Shown one piece after another: positions 1-6,554 of a stretch of DNA of 11,468 nucleotides. Under the pieces are notes generated by a model that was given only the letters and a program-made list of their open reading frames with translations, searched no databases and was not told the origin of the DNA. Origin of the DNA: Syntrophorhabdaceae bacterium (lineage in GTDB: Bacteria > Desulfobacterota > Syntrophorhabdia > Syntrophorhabdales > Syntrophorhabdaceae); the NCBI GenBank assembly GCA_026415015.1, contig JAOAHW010000089.1, positions 1 through 11,468 on the forward strand, written 5' to 3'. How positions within the stretch are numbered: position 1 is the stretch's first letter; each line of letters opens with the position of its first letter. The position numbers were made by a program, and so were the translations under genes.

Positions 1-1
1 T

Positions 2-1246
2 TTAAGTATGTCTGGTATCTATGACGAAGAGGGCAACATCGTATATATTCAAGCAACAGTTGAGGATATAACTGATAGGAAGAAAAAAGAAGAAGAACTT
101 GAAAGATTAAGGCAGCAGTATACCCATGCCCAGAAGATGGAAGCATTAGGGACACTAACAGGTGGTATTGCCCATGACTTTAATAATTTCTTAACCGCTG
201 TGACAGGATATGCCACCATACTAAAGATGAAGTTGGGCAATAAACTTGATTTATATAGGTATCTTGACCAGATAATGTCTGTATCAGAGAAAATGGCTGA
301 CCTTGTAAAGAGCCTCCTTGCATTCAGTAGAAAACAACCCATCACCCTTGAACCGATTGATTTGAATATGGAAGTGGAGCAAACAAAAAAACTGTTAAAA
401 AGATTGTTAACTGAAAATATAAAGATTGAATTGTTTACCTCAAAGAAGAATCCCGTCATTATGGCAGATAAGACACAACTGAATCAGATTCTATTTAACC
501 TTACCACCAATGCAAGGGATGCAATGCCAGATGGTGGGACATTTACAATAAAAATAAGCACCGCTGTTCTTTATGAAGATTTTATAAAGACCCATGGCTT
601 TGGTAATCAAGGCCAATATGCAGTAATAAGCGTATCAGATACAGGTATAGGGATGGACAAAGAGATAATGAGCAAGATCTTTGATCCTTTCTTTACCACA
701 AAGGAACATGGCAAAGGCACAGGTCTTGGTCTTGCAAGCGTCTATGGGATAGTAAAACAGCATAATGGTTACATAACAGTAGACAGCAGCCCAGGCAAAG
801 GGGCAACATTCAATATATATTTTCCTTTAGTGGACATGACAGCAAAAAAAGACATTAAAGAGCATGTTACAATAGGGAAAGGCACAGGTAGAATCCTTAT
901 AGGAGAAGATGACGAGAATGTGAGGGAATATCTAAAAGAAGTGCTTACAGAATGCGGATATAGAGTATTTGAGGCAGAAGACGGAGAGAAACTTGTTAAG
1001 GTCTTCAAAGAACAAGATAAGATAGACCTTATTATTACTGATGTTGTCATGCCCAATAAAGGTGGTATAGATGCCTATAATGAAATTAAAGCCATTAAAG
1101 AAGACACAAAGTTTATCTTTATAAGCGGTTATGATAAGGATGCTTATTATAATATACCAAGACAGGATAAAGCAGTTAGATTCCTTCTTAAACCAGTTTC
1201 AACAGATACCTTGATTCAAACTATTGATGAGGTTTTAAAAATCTGA
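2..1246 (+). CDS. Hybrid sensor histidine kinase/response regulator, C-terminal part (5' partial)
   Basis: This is the C-terminal part of a membrane or cytosolic hybrid kinase that autophosphorylates on histidine and passes phosphate to its own receiver domain. The frame is open to the left edge, so the true start lies upstream; the ATG at 8 falls inside what looks like the end of a PAS/PAC domain (EDITDRKKKEEEL). Counting from that ATG, the segments are a PAS tail (1-25), a linker helix, a dimerisation/H-box with GGIAHDFNN and His56, and an HATPase domain with N-box NARDAM (Asn168), G1 box DTGIGM (Asp211), F-box FDPFFTTK and G2 box GKGTGLGLA (236-244). A CheY-like receiver follows (about 296-412), with acidic residues Asp301/302, phosphoacceptor Asp345 (TDVVMP), Ser373 and Lys395 (LLKP). 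All key residues are present, so the visible part looks functional. The signal and target are unknown. The gene ends 200 bp before acsC and appears to be a separate unit. Confidence 0.93.
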   Translation, partial: LSMSGIYDEEGNIVYIQATVEDITDRKKKEEELERLRQQYTHAQKMEALGTLTGGIAHDFNNFLTAVTGYATILKMKLGNKLDLYRYLDQIMSVSEKMADLVKSLLAFSRKQPITLEPIDLNMEVEQTKKLLKRLLTENIKIELFTSKKNPVIMADKTQLNQILFNLTTNARDAMPDGGTFTIKISTAVLYEDFIKTHGFGNQGQYAVISVSDTGIGMDKEIMSKIFDPFFTTKEHGKGTGLGLASVYGIVKQHNGYITVDSSPGKGATFNIYFPLVDMTAKKDIKEHVTIGKGTGRILIGEDDENVREYLKEVLTECGYRVFEAEDGEKLVKVFKEQDKIDLIITDVVMPNKGGIDAYNEIKAIKEDTKFIFISGYDKDAYYNIPRQDKAVRFLLKPVSTDTLIQTIDEVLKI

Positions 1247-1273
1247 ATTTTAACACAATGGCTGTATATAAGG

Positions 1274-1340
1274 TCTTTAGTCTTTAGTCTTTAGTCTTTA
1301 GTCTTTAGTCTTTAGTCTGTAGTCTGTAGTCTGTAGTCTA
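1274..1340 (+). repeat. Heptanucleotide tandem array, 9 copies plus a partial copy
   Basis: There are six perfect head-to-tail copies of TCTTTAG (1274-1315), then three of TCTGTAG (1316-1336), then the partial copy TCTA. The switch from T to G at the fourth base is clean, which suggests expansion by slippage of two variant units. The array is intergenic, 28 bp after the kinase stop, and ends 11 bp before the -35 box of the predicted acsC promoter. A two-copy relative (TAGTCTA TAGTCTT) lies at 3779-3792, just after the fhs promoter. Confidence 0.95.
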
Positions 1341-1351
1341 ATTCGATATGC

Positions 1352-1380
1352 TTGCTTTATACACTGTAATTTTTTATAAT
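1352..1380 (+). promoter_or_regulatory. Predicted sigma70-type promoter for acsC-acsE
   Basis: The -35 box TTGCTT (1352-1357) and a perfect -10 box TATAAT (1375-1380) are separated by exactly 17 bp. A transcript would start near 1387, leaving a leader of about 60 nt before acsC. The leader has a small possible hairpin, CTGC-TCAG-GCAG, near 1407-1418. The heptad array sits immediately upstream of the -35 box. Confidence 0.7.
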
Positions 1381-1446
1381 CCATAGACCATTGGACGCAT
1401 AACACCTGCTCAGGCAGATGTAATAAACACCAAAAGGGAGATAATA

Positions 1447-2787
1447 ATGGCGCTAACAGGTATACAGATTTTTAAACTACTTCCAAAGACAAACTGTGGG
1501 GATTGTAAGTATCCCACATGCCTCGCCTTTGCCATGGCCCTTGCTGCAGGAAAGGCAGAGCTTGACGCCTGTCCCCATGTAACCCATGATGCAAGGGAAC
1601 AGCTATCTGATGCCAGTGCACCACCTATCAGGCAGTTAACCATAGGTACAGGAGATTACGAGGTTAAAATAGGAGGCGAGACAGTCCTCTTCAGGCATGA
1701 AAAGACATTTTTTAATAAACCAGGTATAGCTATTTTAATAGAAGACACTATGGATGAAAACGAGATAGAGAGGAGATTTTCAACCTTATCTCTCTATCAG
1801 TATGAACGTATTGGTATGACATTAAGGCCTGAGATAGTGGCCCTTAAAAATAAAGGCGATGCTGGAAAGTTCATAAACCTTGTCCAGATGGCATGCAAGC
1901 ACCCTTACAGTATTATCCTTATATCCGATAACCCCTCAATCATGAAAGAGGCACTTCATATCTCAAAAGAAAAAAAACCTCTCATATATGGGGCAAAAAA
2001 AGAAAACTATGAGGAGTTTGGGAGGCTTGCAAAGGAATACCAATGCCCTCTAACTGTGCGTGGTATGGGTATTGAAGAGGCATCATGGATTACAGAAAAA
2101 CTTACGGCTATGGGCATAAAAGATATGGTTATAGATACATCATCGAGAAGCATTAAAGATGCATTCCACGAAAATATCATAATAAGGAGGGCAGCGCTCT
2201 TAAATAAAATTAAACCCCTTGGCTTTCCTACAATCTCATTCCCCTGTAATATGACTGATGATTTAATGAAAGAGACCCTTATTGCCTCCCTGTTGATTGC
2301 TAAATATGCAGGCATAATAGTACTAAGCGATTTTCAGGGTGAATCCATATTCCCCCTCCTCCTCCAGAGACTCAATATCTACACAGACCCCCAGAGGCCC
2401 ATGACAACCCAGGAGGGTATATACCCTATCAACAACCCTGATGACAGGTCGCCTGTTCTGGTGACCTGCAATTTCTCCCTGACCTATTTCATAGTGAGTG
2501 GAGAGATAGAGAACTCGAGGGTGCCGAGCTGGCTTTGCGTAATGGACACAGAGGGTCTATCTGTTATGACTGCCTGGGCTGCTGGTAAATTCGTAGGAGA
2601 CCTGGTAGGTGCTTTCATAAAAAAATGTGGTATAGTAGATAAGATATCCCACAGAAAGGTGATAATACCAGGCTATGCTGCCACAATCCTCGGTGATATG
2701 GAGGAGGAGCTACCTGGCTGGGAGATACTCGTTGGTCCAAGGGAGGCAGCCCATATACCAGCATATCTAAGGATGTGGAAGAATTAA
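1447..2787 (+). CDS. acsC: Corrinoid iron-sulfur protein large (gamma) subunit of the CODH/ACS complex
   Basis: AcsC is the large subunit of the corrinoid/iron-sulfur protein, which carries a methyl group on its cobalamin from methyl-tetrahydrofolate to acetyl-CoA synthase in the Wood-Ljungdahl pathway. It acts in the cytoplasm as a heterodimer with AcsD. The N-terminal domain shows the [4Fe-4S] cysteine pattern Cys17, Cys20, Cys25 and Cys42 (NCGDCKYPTC ... DACP). A TIM-barrel-like middle region follows, then a C-terminal corrinoid-binding region (about 330-446) with the family segments NFSLTYF, DTEGLSVMTAWAAGKF and PGYAA. The 446-residue length is typical of bacterial AcsC. The start is supported by GGGAG at 1436-1440, 6 nt before the ATG. 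acsE follows after 28 bp. acsD, acsA and acsB are not in the window, so the partner subunits must be encoded elsewhere if the pathway works. Confidence 0.95.
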   Translation: MALTGIQIFKLLPKTNCGDCKYPTCLAFAMALAAGKAELDACPHVTHDAREQLSDASAPPIRQLTIGTGDYEVKIGGETVLFRHEKTFFNKPGIAILIEDTMDENEIERRFSTLSLYQYERIGMTLRPEIVALKNKGDAGKFINLVQMACKHPYSIILISDNPSIMKEALHISKEKKPLIYGAKKENYEEFGRLAKEYQCPLTVRGMGIEEASWITEKLTAMGIKDMVIDTSSRSIKDAFHENIIIRRAALLNKIKPLGFPTISFPCNMTDDLMKETLIASLLIAKYAGIIVLSDFQGESIFPLLLQRLNIYTDPQRPMTTQEGIYPINNPDDRSPVLVTCNFSLTYFIVSGEIENSRVPSWLCVMDTEGLSVMTAWAAGKFVGDLVGAFIKKCGIVDKISHRKVIIPGYAATILGDMEEELPGWEILVGPREAAHIPAYLRMWKN

Positions 2788-2815
2788 GGTCTAAAAATTA
2801 AGACACGAGGCAAAC

Positions 2816-3694
2816 ATGCTCCTGATAGGTGAAAATCTAAATGTCATGTCAAAGAGGATAGGCGAGGCAATAAGGCAGAAAGACCCTGAGCCAATAAGAA
2901 AACTGGCAATAGCAGAGACAGAGGCAGGTATGGACATGCTCGACATAAACTTAGGCCCAGCAAGAAAGGACGGACCTGAGATTATGGAATGGGTTGTTAA
3001 GACAGTGCAGGAGGTTACAGAGTTGTCTCTCAGCCTTGATACAACCAATATTGAGGCCATGGAGGCAGGTTTAAAGGTTCACAGAGGCAAGGCCCTTATA
3101 AACTCCATATCTGCAAGACCTGAGAGGATTGCAGCACTTATGCCACTTGCAAAAAGATATAATGCAGGATTTATTGGACTTACCTTGGGCGTAGAAGGGA
3201 TACCAAGGGATGCAAACGAACGAGGACTCCTGGCTGCCCAGATAATTGCTGAGGCAGCAAATTATGGTATACCTGAAGAGGATATATGGCTTGACCCTAT
3301 TGTCCTGCCTGTAAATAGCCAGCAGATACAGATCCAGGGCTGCACAGAGTTTGCCATGATGCTGACTGAGCTGGCACCAAACTCAAAATCCACCTGCGGG
3401 ATCTCCAATGTATCCAACGGGGTCCCAGGACACCTAAGGGGTATCATAAACAGGACATACCTCATAATCCTGAAGCGATATGGCATGTATTCTGCCATAG
3501 CCGATGCCTTTGATGAAGAACTAAAGGAAATAGCAAAGGACAAAAAGCCTGAACTCGAGGCATTGATATATAGGGTCATGGATGGAGAGGATATAAATAT
3601 GGCAGATTTTTCTGTTGATGAGATTAATTATATTAAAACCGCAAGGGTACTTCTCGGCCAAACCCTTTATTCTGATTCATGGCTTGAGATATAA
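2816..3694 (+). CDS. acsE: Methyltetrahydrofolate:corrinoid iron-sulfur protein methyltransferase (AcsE-like, pterin-binding family)
   Basis: This protein is expected to move the methyl group of 5-methyltetrahydrofolate to the Co(I) centre of the corrinoid iron-sulfur protein, the step just before AcsC is used. It has the pterin-binding TIM-barrel fold shared with dihydropteroate synthase and MetH. Pterin-pocket residues known from Moorella AcsE are in place: Asp75 (LDTTN), Asn96 (LINS), Asp160 (LDP) and the N5-contacting Asn, here Asn198 (ISNVS). At 292 residues it is about 30 longer than Moorella AcsE (262). The extra length is a single insertion at about residues 241-272, between DEELKEIA and the conserved C-terminal TARVLLGQTLYSDS. 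CGAGG at 2806-2810 is a suitable ribosome binding site. The 28-bp gap to acsC argues for one operon and one function. It may be labelled dihydropteroate synthase by automatic annotation, but context and residues favour AcsE. Confidence 0.88.
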   Translation: MLLIGENLNVMSKRIGEAIRQKDPEPIRKLAIAETEAGMDMLDINLGPARKDGPEIMEWVVKTVQEVTELSLSLDTTNIEAMEAGLKVHRGKALINSISARPERIAALMPLAKRYNAGFIGLTLGVEGIPRDANERGLLAAQIIAEAANYGIPEEDIWLDPIVLPVNSQQIQIQGCTEFAMMLTELAPNSKSTCGISNVSNGVPGHLRGIINRTYLIILKRYGMYSAIADAFDEELKEIAKDKKPELEALIYRVMDGEDINMADFSVDEINYIKTARVLLGQTLYSDSWLEI

Positions 3695-3708
3695 AACTTA
3701 TAACACAT

Positions 3709-3729
3709 ATCCAATATTGTTTATTGGGT
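3709..3729 (+). terminator. Weak stem-loop after acsE, possible terminator
   Basis: CCAATA (3711-3716) and TATTGG (3722-3727) form a 6-bp stem around a TTGTT loop, extendable by a wobble and an A-T pair. It lies 15 nt after the acsE stop but is AT-rich and lacks a clear U-tract, so any termination would be weak. Confidence 0.25.
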
Positions 3730-3746
3730 TTACTGGGTTATAAAGA

Positions 3747-3775
3747 TTGACAACGAAATAGGAGACACTTAAAAT
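3747..3775 (+). promoter_or_regulatory. Predicted near-consensus sigma70-type promoter for fhs
   Basis: A perfect -35 box TTGACA (3747-3752) and the -10 box TAAAAT (3770-3775) are separated by exactly 17 bp. A start near 3782 would give a leader of about 64 nt. This suggests fhs can be transcribed independently of acsC-acsE. Confidence 0.75.
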
Positions 3776-3778
3776 CAT

Positions 3779-3792
3779 TAGTCTATAGTCTT
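3779..3792 (+). repeat. Two-copy heptad related to the acsC-upstream array
   Basis: TAGTCTA followed directly by TAGTCTT has the same 7-nt period and nearly the same unit as the array at 1274-1340. It overlaps the expected transcription start of fhs. Two copies alone would be unremarkable; the match to the longer array makes it worth recording. Confidence 0.5.
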
Positions 3793-3793
3793 T

Positions 3794-3822
3794 TATGGCT
3801 ATGGGAACATCTATAAGCCATA
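3794..3822 (+). other. Possible stem-loop in the fhs 5' leader
   Basis: TATGGCT (3794-3800) and AGCCATA (3816-3822) form a 7-bp stem. Inside, ATG and CAT can close a GGAA (GNRA-type) tetraloop, leaving a 5-nt bulge on the 3' side. It sits in the predicted leader, 12 nt before the ribosome binding site at 3835-3840. It matches no riboswitch class I recognise and may be chance. Confidence 0.3.
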
Positions 3823-3845
3823 TTAAATTTCAATGAGGAGTTTTT

Positions 3846-5606
3846 ATGCCCTACGATGCAACAAAGATGGCAGACTGGCAGATATCAGAGGCTGCTGAAG
3901 AAAACATGAAACCCCTATCTCAACTCCAGGAAGAGATGGGCCTTAAAAATGACGAGGTCCTCCCCTATGGGAGGATAGCAAGGCTCGATTTTAAAAAGAT
4001 AGAAGAGAGGCTTTCATCAAAACCCAATGGAAAATATATCGTTGTTACAGCCATAACACCAACACCTCTTGGTGAGGGGAAGACAACAACAACCATGGGA
4101 CTCCTTGAAGGTCTGGGAAAAAGAGGTAAATATGCAGGTGGTGCTATAAGACAGCCATCAAGCGGCCCAACAATGAATATAAAAGGCAGTGCAGCAGGTG
4201 GTGGCAATGCCCAGGTAATACCCCTGACAGAATTCTCACTTGGTCTAACCGGGGATATATACAACATTATGAATGCCCATAACCTTGCCATGGTTGCCCT
4301 TACATCAAGGATGCAGCACGAGAGAAACTATAGCGATATGGAGCTTCAAAAAAGGGGTCTTAAAAGGCTTGATATAGATTCAAAAAATGTCCAGATGGGC
4401 TGGGTTATAGACTTCTGTGCCCAGTCTCTCCGCAATATCATAATAGGTCTTGGTGGCAGGATGGATGGTATCACCATGCAATCTCGCTTTGATATAGCAG
4501 TGAGTTCAGAGCTAATGGCCATCCTGTCCATTGCCAGGGACTTAAAAGACCTAAGAGACAGGATAGGAAAGATAACTGTTGCCTATGATAGACAGGGCAG
4601 ACCCATAACAACAGAAGACCTCGAGGTAGCAGGCGCTATGTGCGCATTCATGCGGGAGAGTATCAACCCAACGCTACTCCAGACCATAGAGGGTCAGCCT
4701 GTCCTTGTCCATGCAGGGCCATTTGCCAATATAGCCCTGGGGCAATCATCTATCATTGCAGATAAGATAGGGCTTAAACTCTTTGACTACCATATTACTG
4801 AGAGCGGTTTTGCCGCAGATATAGGATTTGAGAAATTCTGTAATGTAAAATGCAGGATAAGCGGTTTAAAGCCCCATGTTGCTGTCATCACCACAACAAT
4901 AAGGGCATTGAAGATGCACGGAGGAGGACCAAGGGTTGCACCAGGTATCCCAATACCCCCTGAATATACAAAAGAGGATTTAAAACTCCTTGAAAAAGGC
5001 TTACCAAATCTCCTTCATCATATAAACATTGTCAAGATGTCAGGTGTAAAACCTGTTGTATGTATAAACAGGTTCCAGACAGATACAAAGGAAGAGATTG
5101 CCCTAATCAAAAGATATGCCGAGGCAGAAGGGGCAGGCGTTGCAGTATCAGACCACTGGCTTTTAGGTGGAGACGGAGCCCTTGAGCTTGCCGATGCTGT
5201 TATTGATGCCTGCAAGGCAGATACAGAATTTAGCTATCTCTATCCTGCAAAGCTACCTCTTATGAGGCGGGTAGAGGCAATAGCAAAGAATATCTATAAT
5301 GCCGATGAGGTATTGTGGATACCAGAGGCAGAAGCAAAGGCAAGGCTCCTTGAGGCAGACCCTGAAAAAAAAGATTATTTTACTGTCATGGTAAAGACAC
5401 ATTTAAGCCTGTCCCACGAGCCTGAATGGAAAGGGGTACCTAAAGGCTGGACCCTACCTGTGAGGGATGTCCTTGTCTTTACAGGTGCAAAATTTTTATG
5501 CCCTGTCACAGGCTCAATAAGCCTCATGCCAGGGACAAGCTCAGACCCTGCCTTCAGGAGGATAGATATTGATACTGATACAGGTAGGGTCAAAGGGCTA
5601 TTCTAA
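3846..5606 (+). CDS. fhs: Formate--tetrahydrofolate ligase (formyltetrahydrofolate synthetase)
   Basis: Fhs catalyses the ATP-dependent joining of formate and tetrahydrofolate to give 10-formyltetrahydrofolate, the entry step of the methyl branch of the Wood-Ljungdahl pathway; it can also run in reverse. It acts in the cytosol and is usually a homotetramer. The P-loop is TPTPLGEGKTTT (71-82, Lys79). It is followed by the family signature IRQPSSGPTMNIKG and, later, GGPRVAPG and the C-terminal TGSISLMPG. The protein has 586 residues, somewhat longer than the 555-560 usual in clostridia; part of the excess is an N-terminal extension of about 12 residues. The start is supported by GAGGAG at 3835-3840, 5 nt before the ATG. 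It has its own promoter and lies 151 bp after acsE. The next feature downstream is a separately promoted tRNA, so fhs may be monocistronic. Confidence 0.97.
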   Translation: MPYDATKMADWQISEAAEENMKPLSQLQEEMGLKNDEVLPYGRIARLDFKKIEERLSSKPNGKYIVVTAITPTPLGEGKTTTTMGLLEGLGKRGKYAGGAIRQPSSGPTMNIKGSAAGGGNAQVIPLTEFSLGLTGDIYNIMNAHNLAMVALTSRMQHERNYSDMELQKRGLKRLDIDSKNVQMGWVIDFCAQSLRNIIIGLGGRMDGITMQSRFDIAVSSELMAILSIARDLKDLRDRIGKITVAYDRQGRPITTEDLEVAGAMCAFMRESINPTLLQTIEGQPVLVHAGPFANIALGQSSIIADKIGLKLFDYHITESGFAADIGFEKFCNVKCRISGLKPHVAVITTTIRALKMHGGGPRVAPGIPIPPEYTKEDLKLLEKGLPNLLHHINIVKMSGVKPVVCINRFQTDTKEEIALIKRYAEAEGAGVAVSDHWLLGGDGALELADAVIDACKADTEFSYLYPAKLPLMRRVEAIAKNIYNADEVLWIPEAEAKARLLEADPEKKDYFTVMVKTHLSLSHEPEWKGVPKGWTLPVRDVLVFTGAKFLCPVTGSISLMPGTSSDPAFRRIDIDTDTGRVKGLF

Positions 5607-5631
5607 GTCTGAACAAAGTTTTTGTATGTCC

Positions 5632-5660
5632 TTGACAAAATGAAAGTTATTGTTTAATCT
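5632..5660 (+). promoter_or_regulatory. Predicted sigma70-type promoter for the tRNA gene
   Basis: The perfect -35 box TTGACA (5632-5637) and the -10 box TAATCT (5655-5660) are 17 bp apart. Transcription would start near 5667, only about 3 nt before the mature tRNA 5' end, leaving a very short leader for RNase P to remove. The strength of the -35 box fits a stable-RNA promoter. Confidence 0.75.
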
Positions 5661-5669
5661 ATATCCCAC

Positions 5670-5742
5670 GGGCCCATAGCTCAGTTGGAAGAGCCACCGG
5701 CTCATAACCGGTAGGCCCCTGGTTCGAGCCCAGGTGGGCCCA
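5670..5742 (+). tRNA. tRNA with CAT anticodon, probably tRNA-Ile2 (lysidine type), otherwise elongator tRNA-Met
   Basis: The 73-nt gene folds into a full cloverleaf. The acceptor stem is GGGCCCA/TGGGCCC, the D-stem GCTC/GAGC, the anticodon stem ACCGG/CCGGT with loop CTCATAA, and the T-stem CCTGG/CCAGG with loop TTCGAGC. The discriminator base is A. The anticodon CAT is at 5703-5705. It is not an initiator tRNA: the 1-72 pair is G-C, and the anticodon stem lacks the three consecutive G29-G31/C39-C41 pairs. Acceptor pairs C4-G69 and C5-G68 match identity elements used by TilS on E. coli tRNA-Ile2, which favours Ile2 over elongator Met. The 3' CCA is not encoded, so a CCA-adding enzyme is needed. 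Confidence 0.93.
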
Positions 5743-5785
5743 TTAAAATCGATTATGGATGGGTATCTAAAAAATATTTTTTATC

Positions 5786-5825
5786 TTTAAAGGGGGTGCA
5801 CCTTTTAGGGTTCACCCCCTTTAAA
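5786..5825 (+). terminator. Strong inverted repeat between the tRNA and the zinc-ribbon gene: terminator or attenuator
   Basis: TTTAAAGGGGGTG (5786-5798) is perfectly complementary to CACCCCCTTTAAA (5813-5825). After one mismatch the stem can extend by ACC/GGT, leaving a 6-nt loop. A 5-bp G-C core flanked by A/T runs, followed by TTTAAATTT, resembles an intrinsic terminator, possibly bidirectional. It lies 43 nt after the tRNA and ends 5 nt before the ribosome binding site of the next gene. It may therefore end the tRNA transcript and limit read-through into the zinc-ribbon operon. A 16-bp AT palindrome (5768-5783) precedes it. Confidence 0.65.
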
Positions 5826-5830
5826 TTTAT

Positions 5831-5837
5831 GGAGGGG
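5831..5837 (+). promoter_or_regulatory. Ribosome binding site that fixes a TTG start
   Basis: GGAGGGG lies 5 nt before the TTG at 5843. An ATG at 5829 runs into a TAG after two codons, so it cannot be the start. The strong Shine-Dalgarno sequence decides for TTG. Confidence 0.8.
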
Positions 5838-5842
5838 TAGCC

Positions 5843-6553
5843 TTGGAACAGGAACTAAAGACTATATATGAAGTTCAGTTGATAGAGACGCAGATTATAG
5901 AGAGTGAAAAAAAGAGATTCTCGGCACCAAAAAAGATTGAGGAGATGGACAGAGAACTGGAGGAACTAAAGGCAAGGGCAGAAAAAGAAAAGGCTGTCAT
6001 AGATGAACTGGAAAAGGAGAGAAGAAAAAAGGAAAAGGAGCTCGATGCAGATAAGGATAAAATAAAAAAGATAGAGGCAAAACTATACGATGTAAAGACA
6101 AACAAAGAATATCAGGCCCTCCTCAAAGAGATAGAGACAGCAAAAGAGACCAATGACAAGACAGAGGAAGATATTTTAATCCTCATGGATAGAATAGAGG
6201 ACCTGAAAAAAGAATACACGATCCATATAGAACATCTAAAAAAGCGAGAGAATGAGATTAAAAAGGAAAAAGAGATCATTGAAAGGGACCTCTCAAACAT
6301 AGATAAGACCCTGTCAGAACTGAAAATAGAAAAAGAAAACCTCTTAAGTATAATTAGCGATGACATAAAGACCATCTATAAGACACTTATAGAAAAAAGA
6401 GGTGGTCTTGCAGTGGTCAATGTAAAAAATGGTGTATGCCTCGGCTGTTACATGAATATCCCACCCCAGCTCTTTATAGAAGTAACAAAAAATAATAGCC
6501 TCATAACCTGTCCGAGCTGCAACAGGATCTTCTATTACAGGGAAGATAGCTGA
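5843..6553 (+). CDS. Coiled-coil C4-type zinc-ribbon protein (zf-RING_7 / DUF164 family)
   Basis: The 236-residue protein has a long, highly charged alpha-helical coiled coil (about residues 8-180, rich in Lys and Glu). It ends in a small zinc ribbon with Cys199-X2-Cys202 and Cys223-X2-Cys226 (CLGC ... CPSC). This is the architecture of the family that includes Helicobacter HP0958 and chlamydial CT398, reported to bind RNA, sigma54 or secretion partners. The exact role in this organism is unknown. There is no signal peptide or membrane segment, so it should be cytoplasmic. Translation starts at TTG. The RNase HI-family gene begins 1 nt after the stop, so the two are almost surely co-translated. 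This gene commonly sits next to RNA-processing genes, which fits rnpB lying just downstream. Confidence 0.85.
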   Translation: MEQELKTIYEVQLIETQIIESEKKRFSAPKKIEEMDRELEELKARAEKEKAVIDELEKERRKKEKELDADKDKIKKIEAKLYDVKTNKEYQALLKEIETAKETNDKTEEDILILMDRIEDLKKEYTIHIEHLKKRENEIKKEKEIIERDLSNIDKTLSELKIEKENLLSIISDDIKTIYKTLIEKRGGLAVVNVKNGVCLGCYMNIPPQLFIEVTKNNSLITCPSCNRIFYYREDS

Positions 6554-6554
6554 T

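Noticed and set aside
49..459. Open frame of 136 codons on the minus strand opposite the histidine kinase
   Set aside because: It lies fully inside the kinase, is Ser/Phe-rich as expected of an antisense reading of a purine-rich gene, and has no family resemblance. The same applies to the other minus-strand frames under acsC, acsE, fhs, the coiled-coil gene and the glycosyltransferases.
1274..1340. CRISPR-like array
   Set aside because: The units are 7 bp with no spacers and there are no cas genes, so it is a simple tandem repeat.
2789..2804. GTCT ... AGAC inverted repeat between acsC and acsE as a terminator
   Set aside because: The stem is only 4 bp with an 8-nt loop, there is no T-run, and the genes are 28 bp apart with a normal ribosome binding site; it is better read as intra-operon spacer.
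5613..5625. ACAAA-GTT-TTTGT stem-loop after fhs as a terminator
   Set aside because: The stem is 5 bp of A/T-dominated pairs with a 3-nt loop and no following T-run; too weak to claim.
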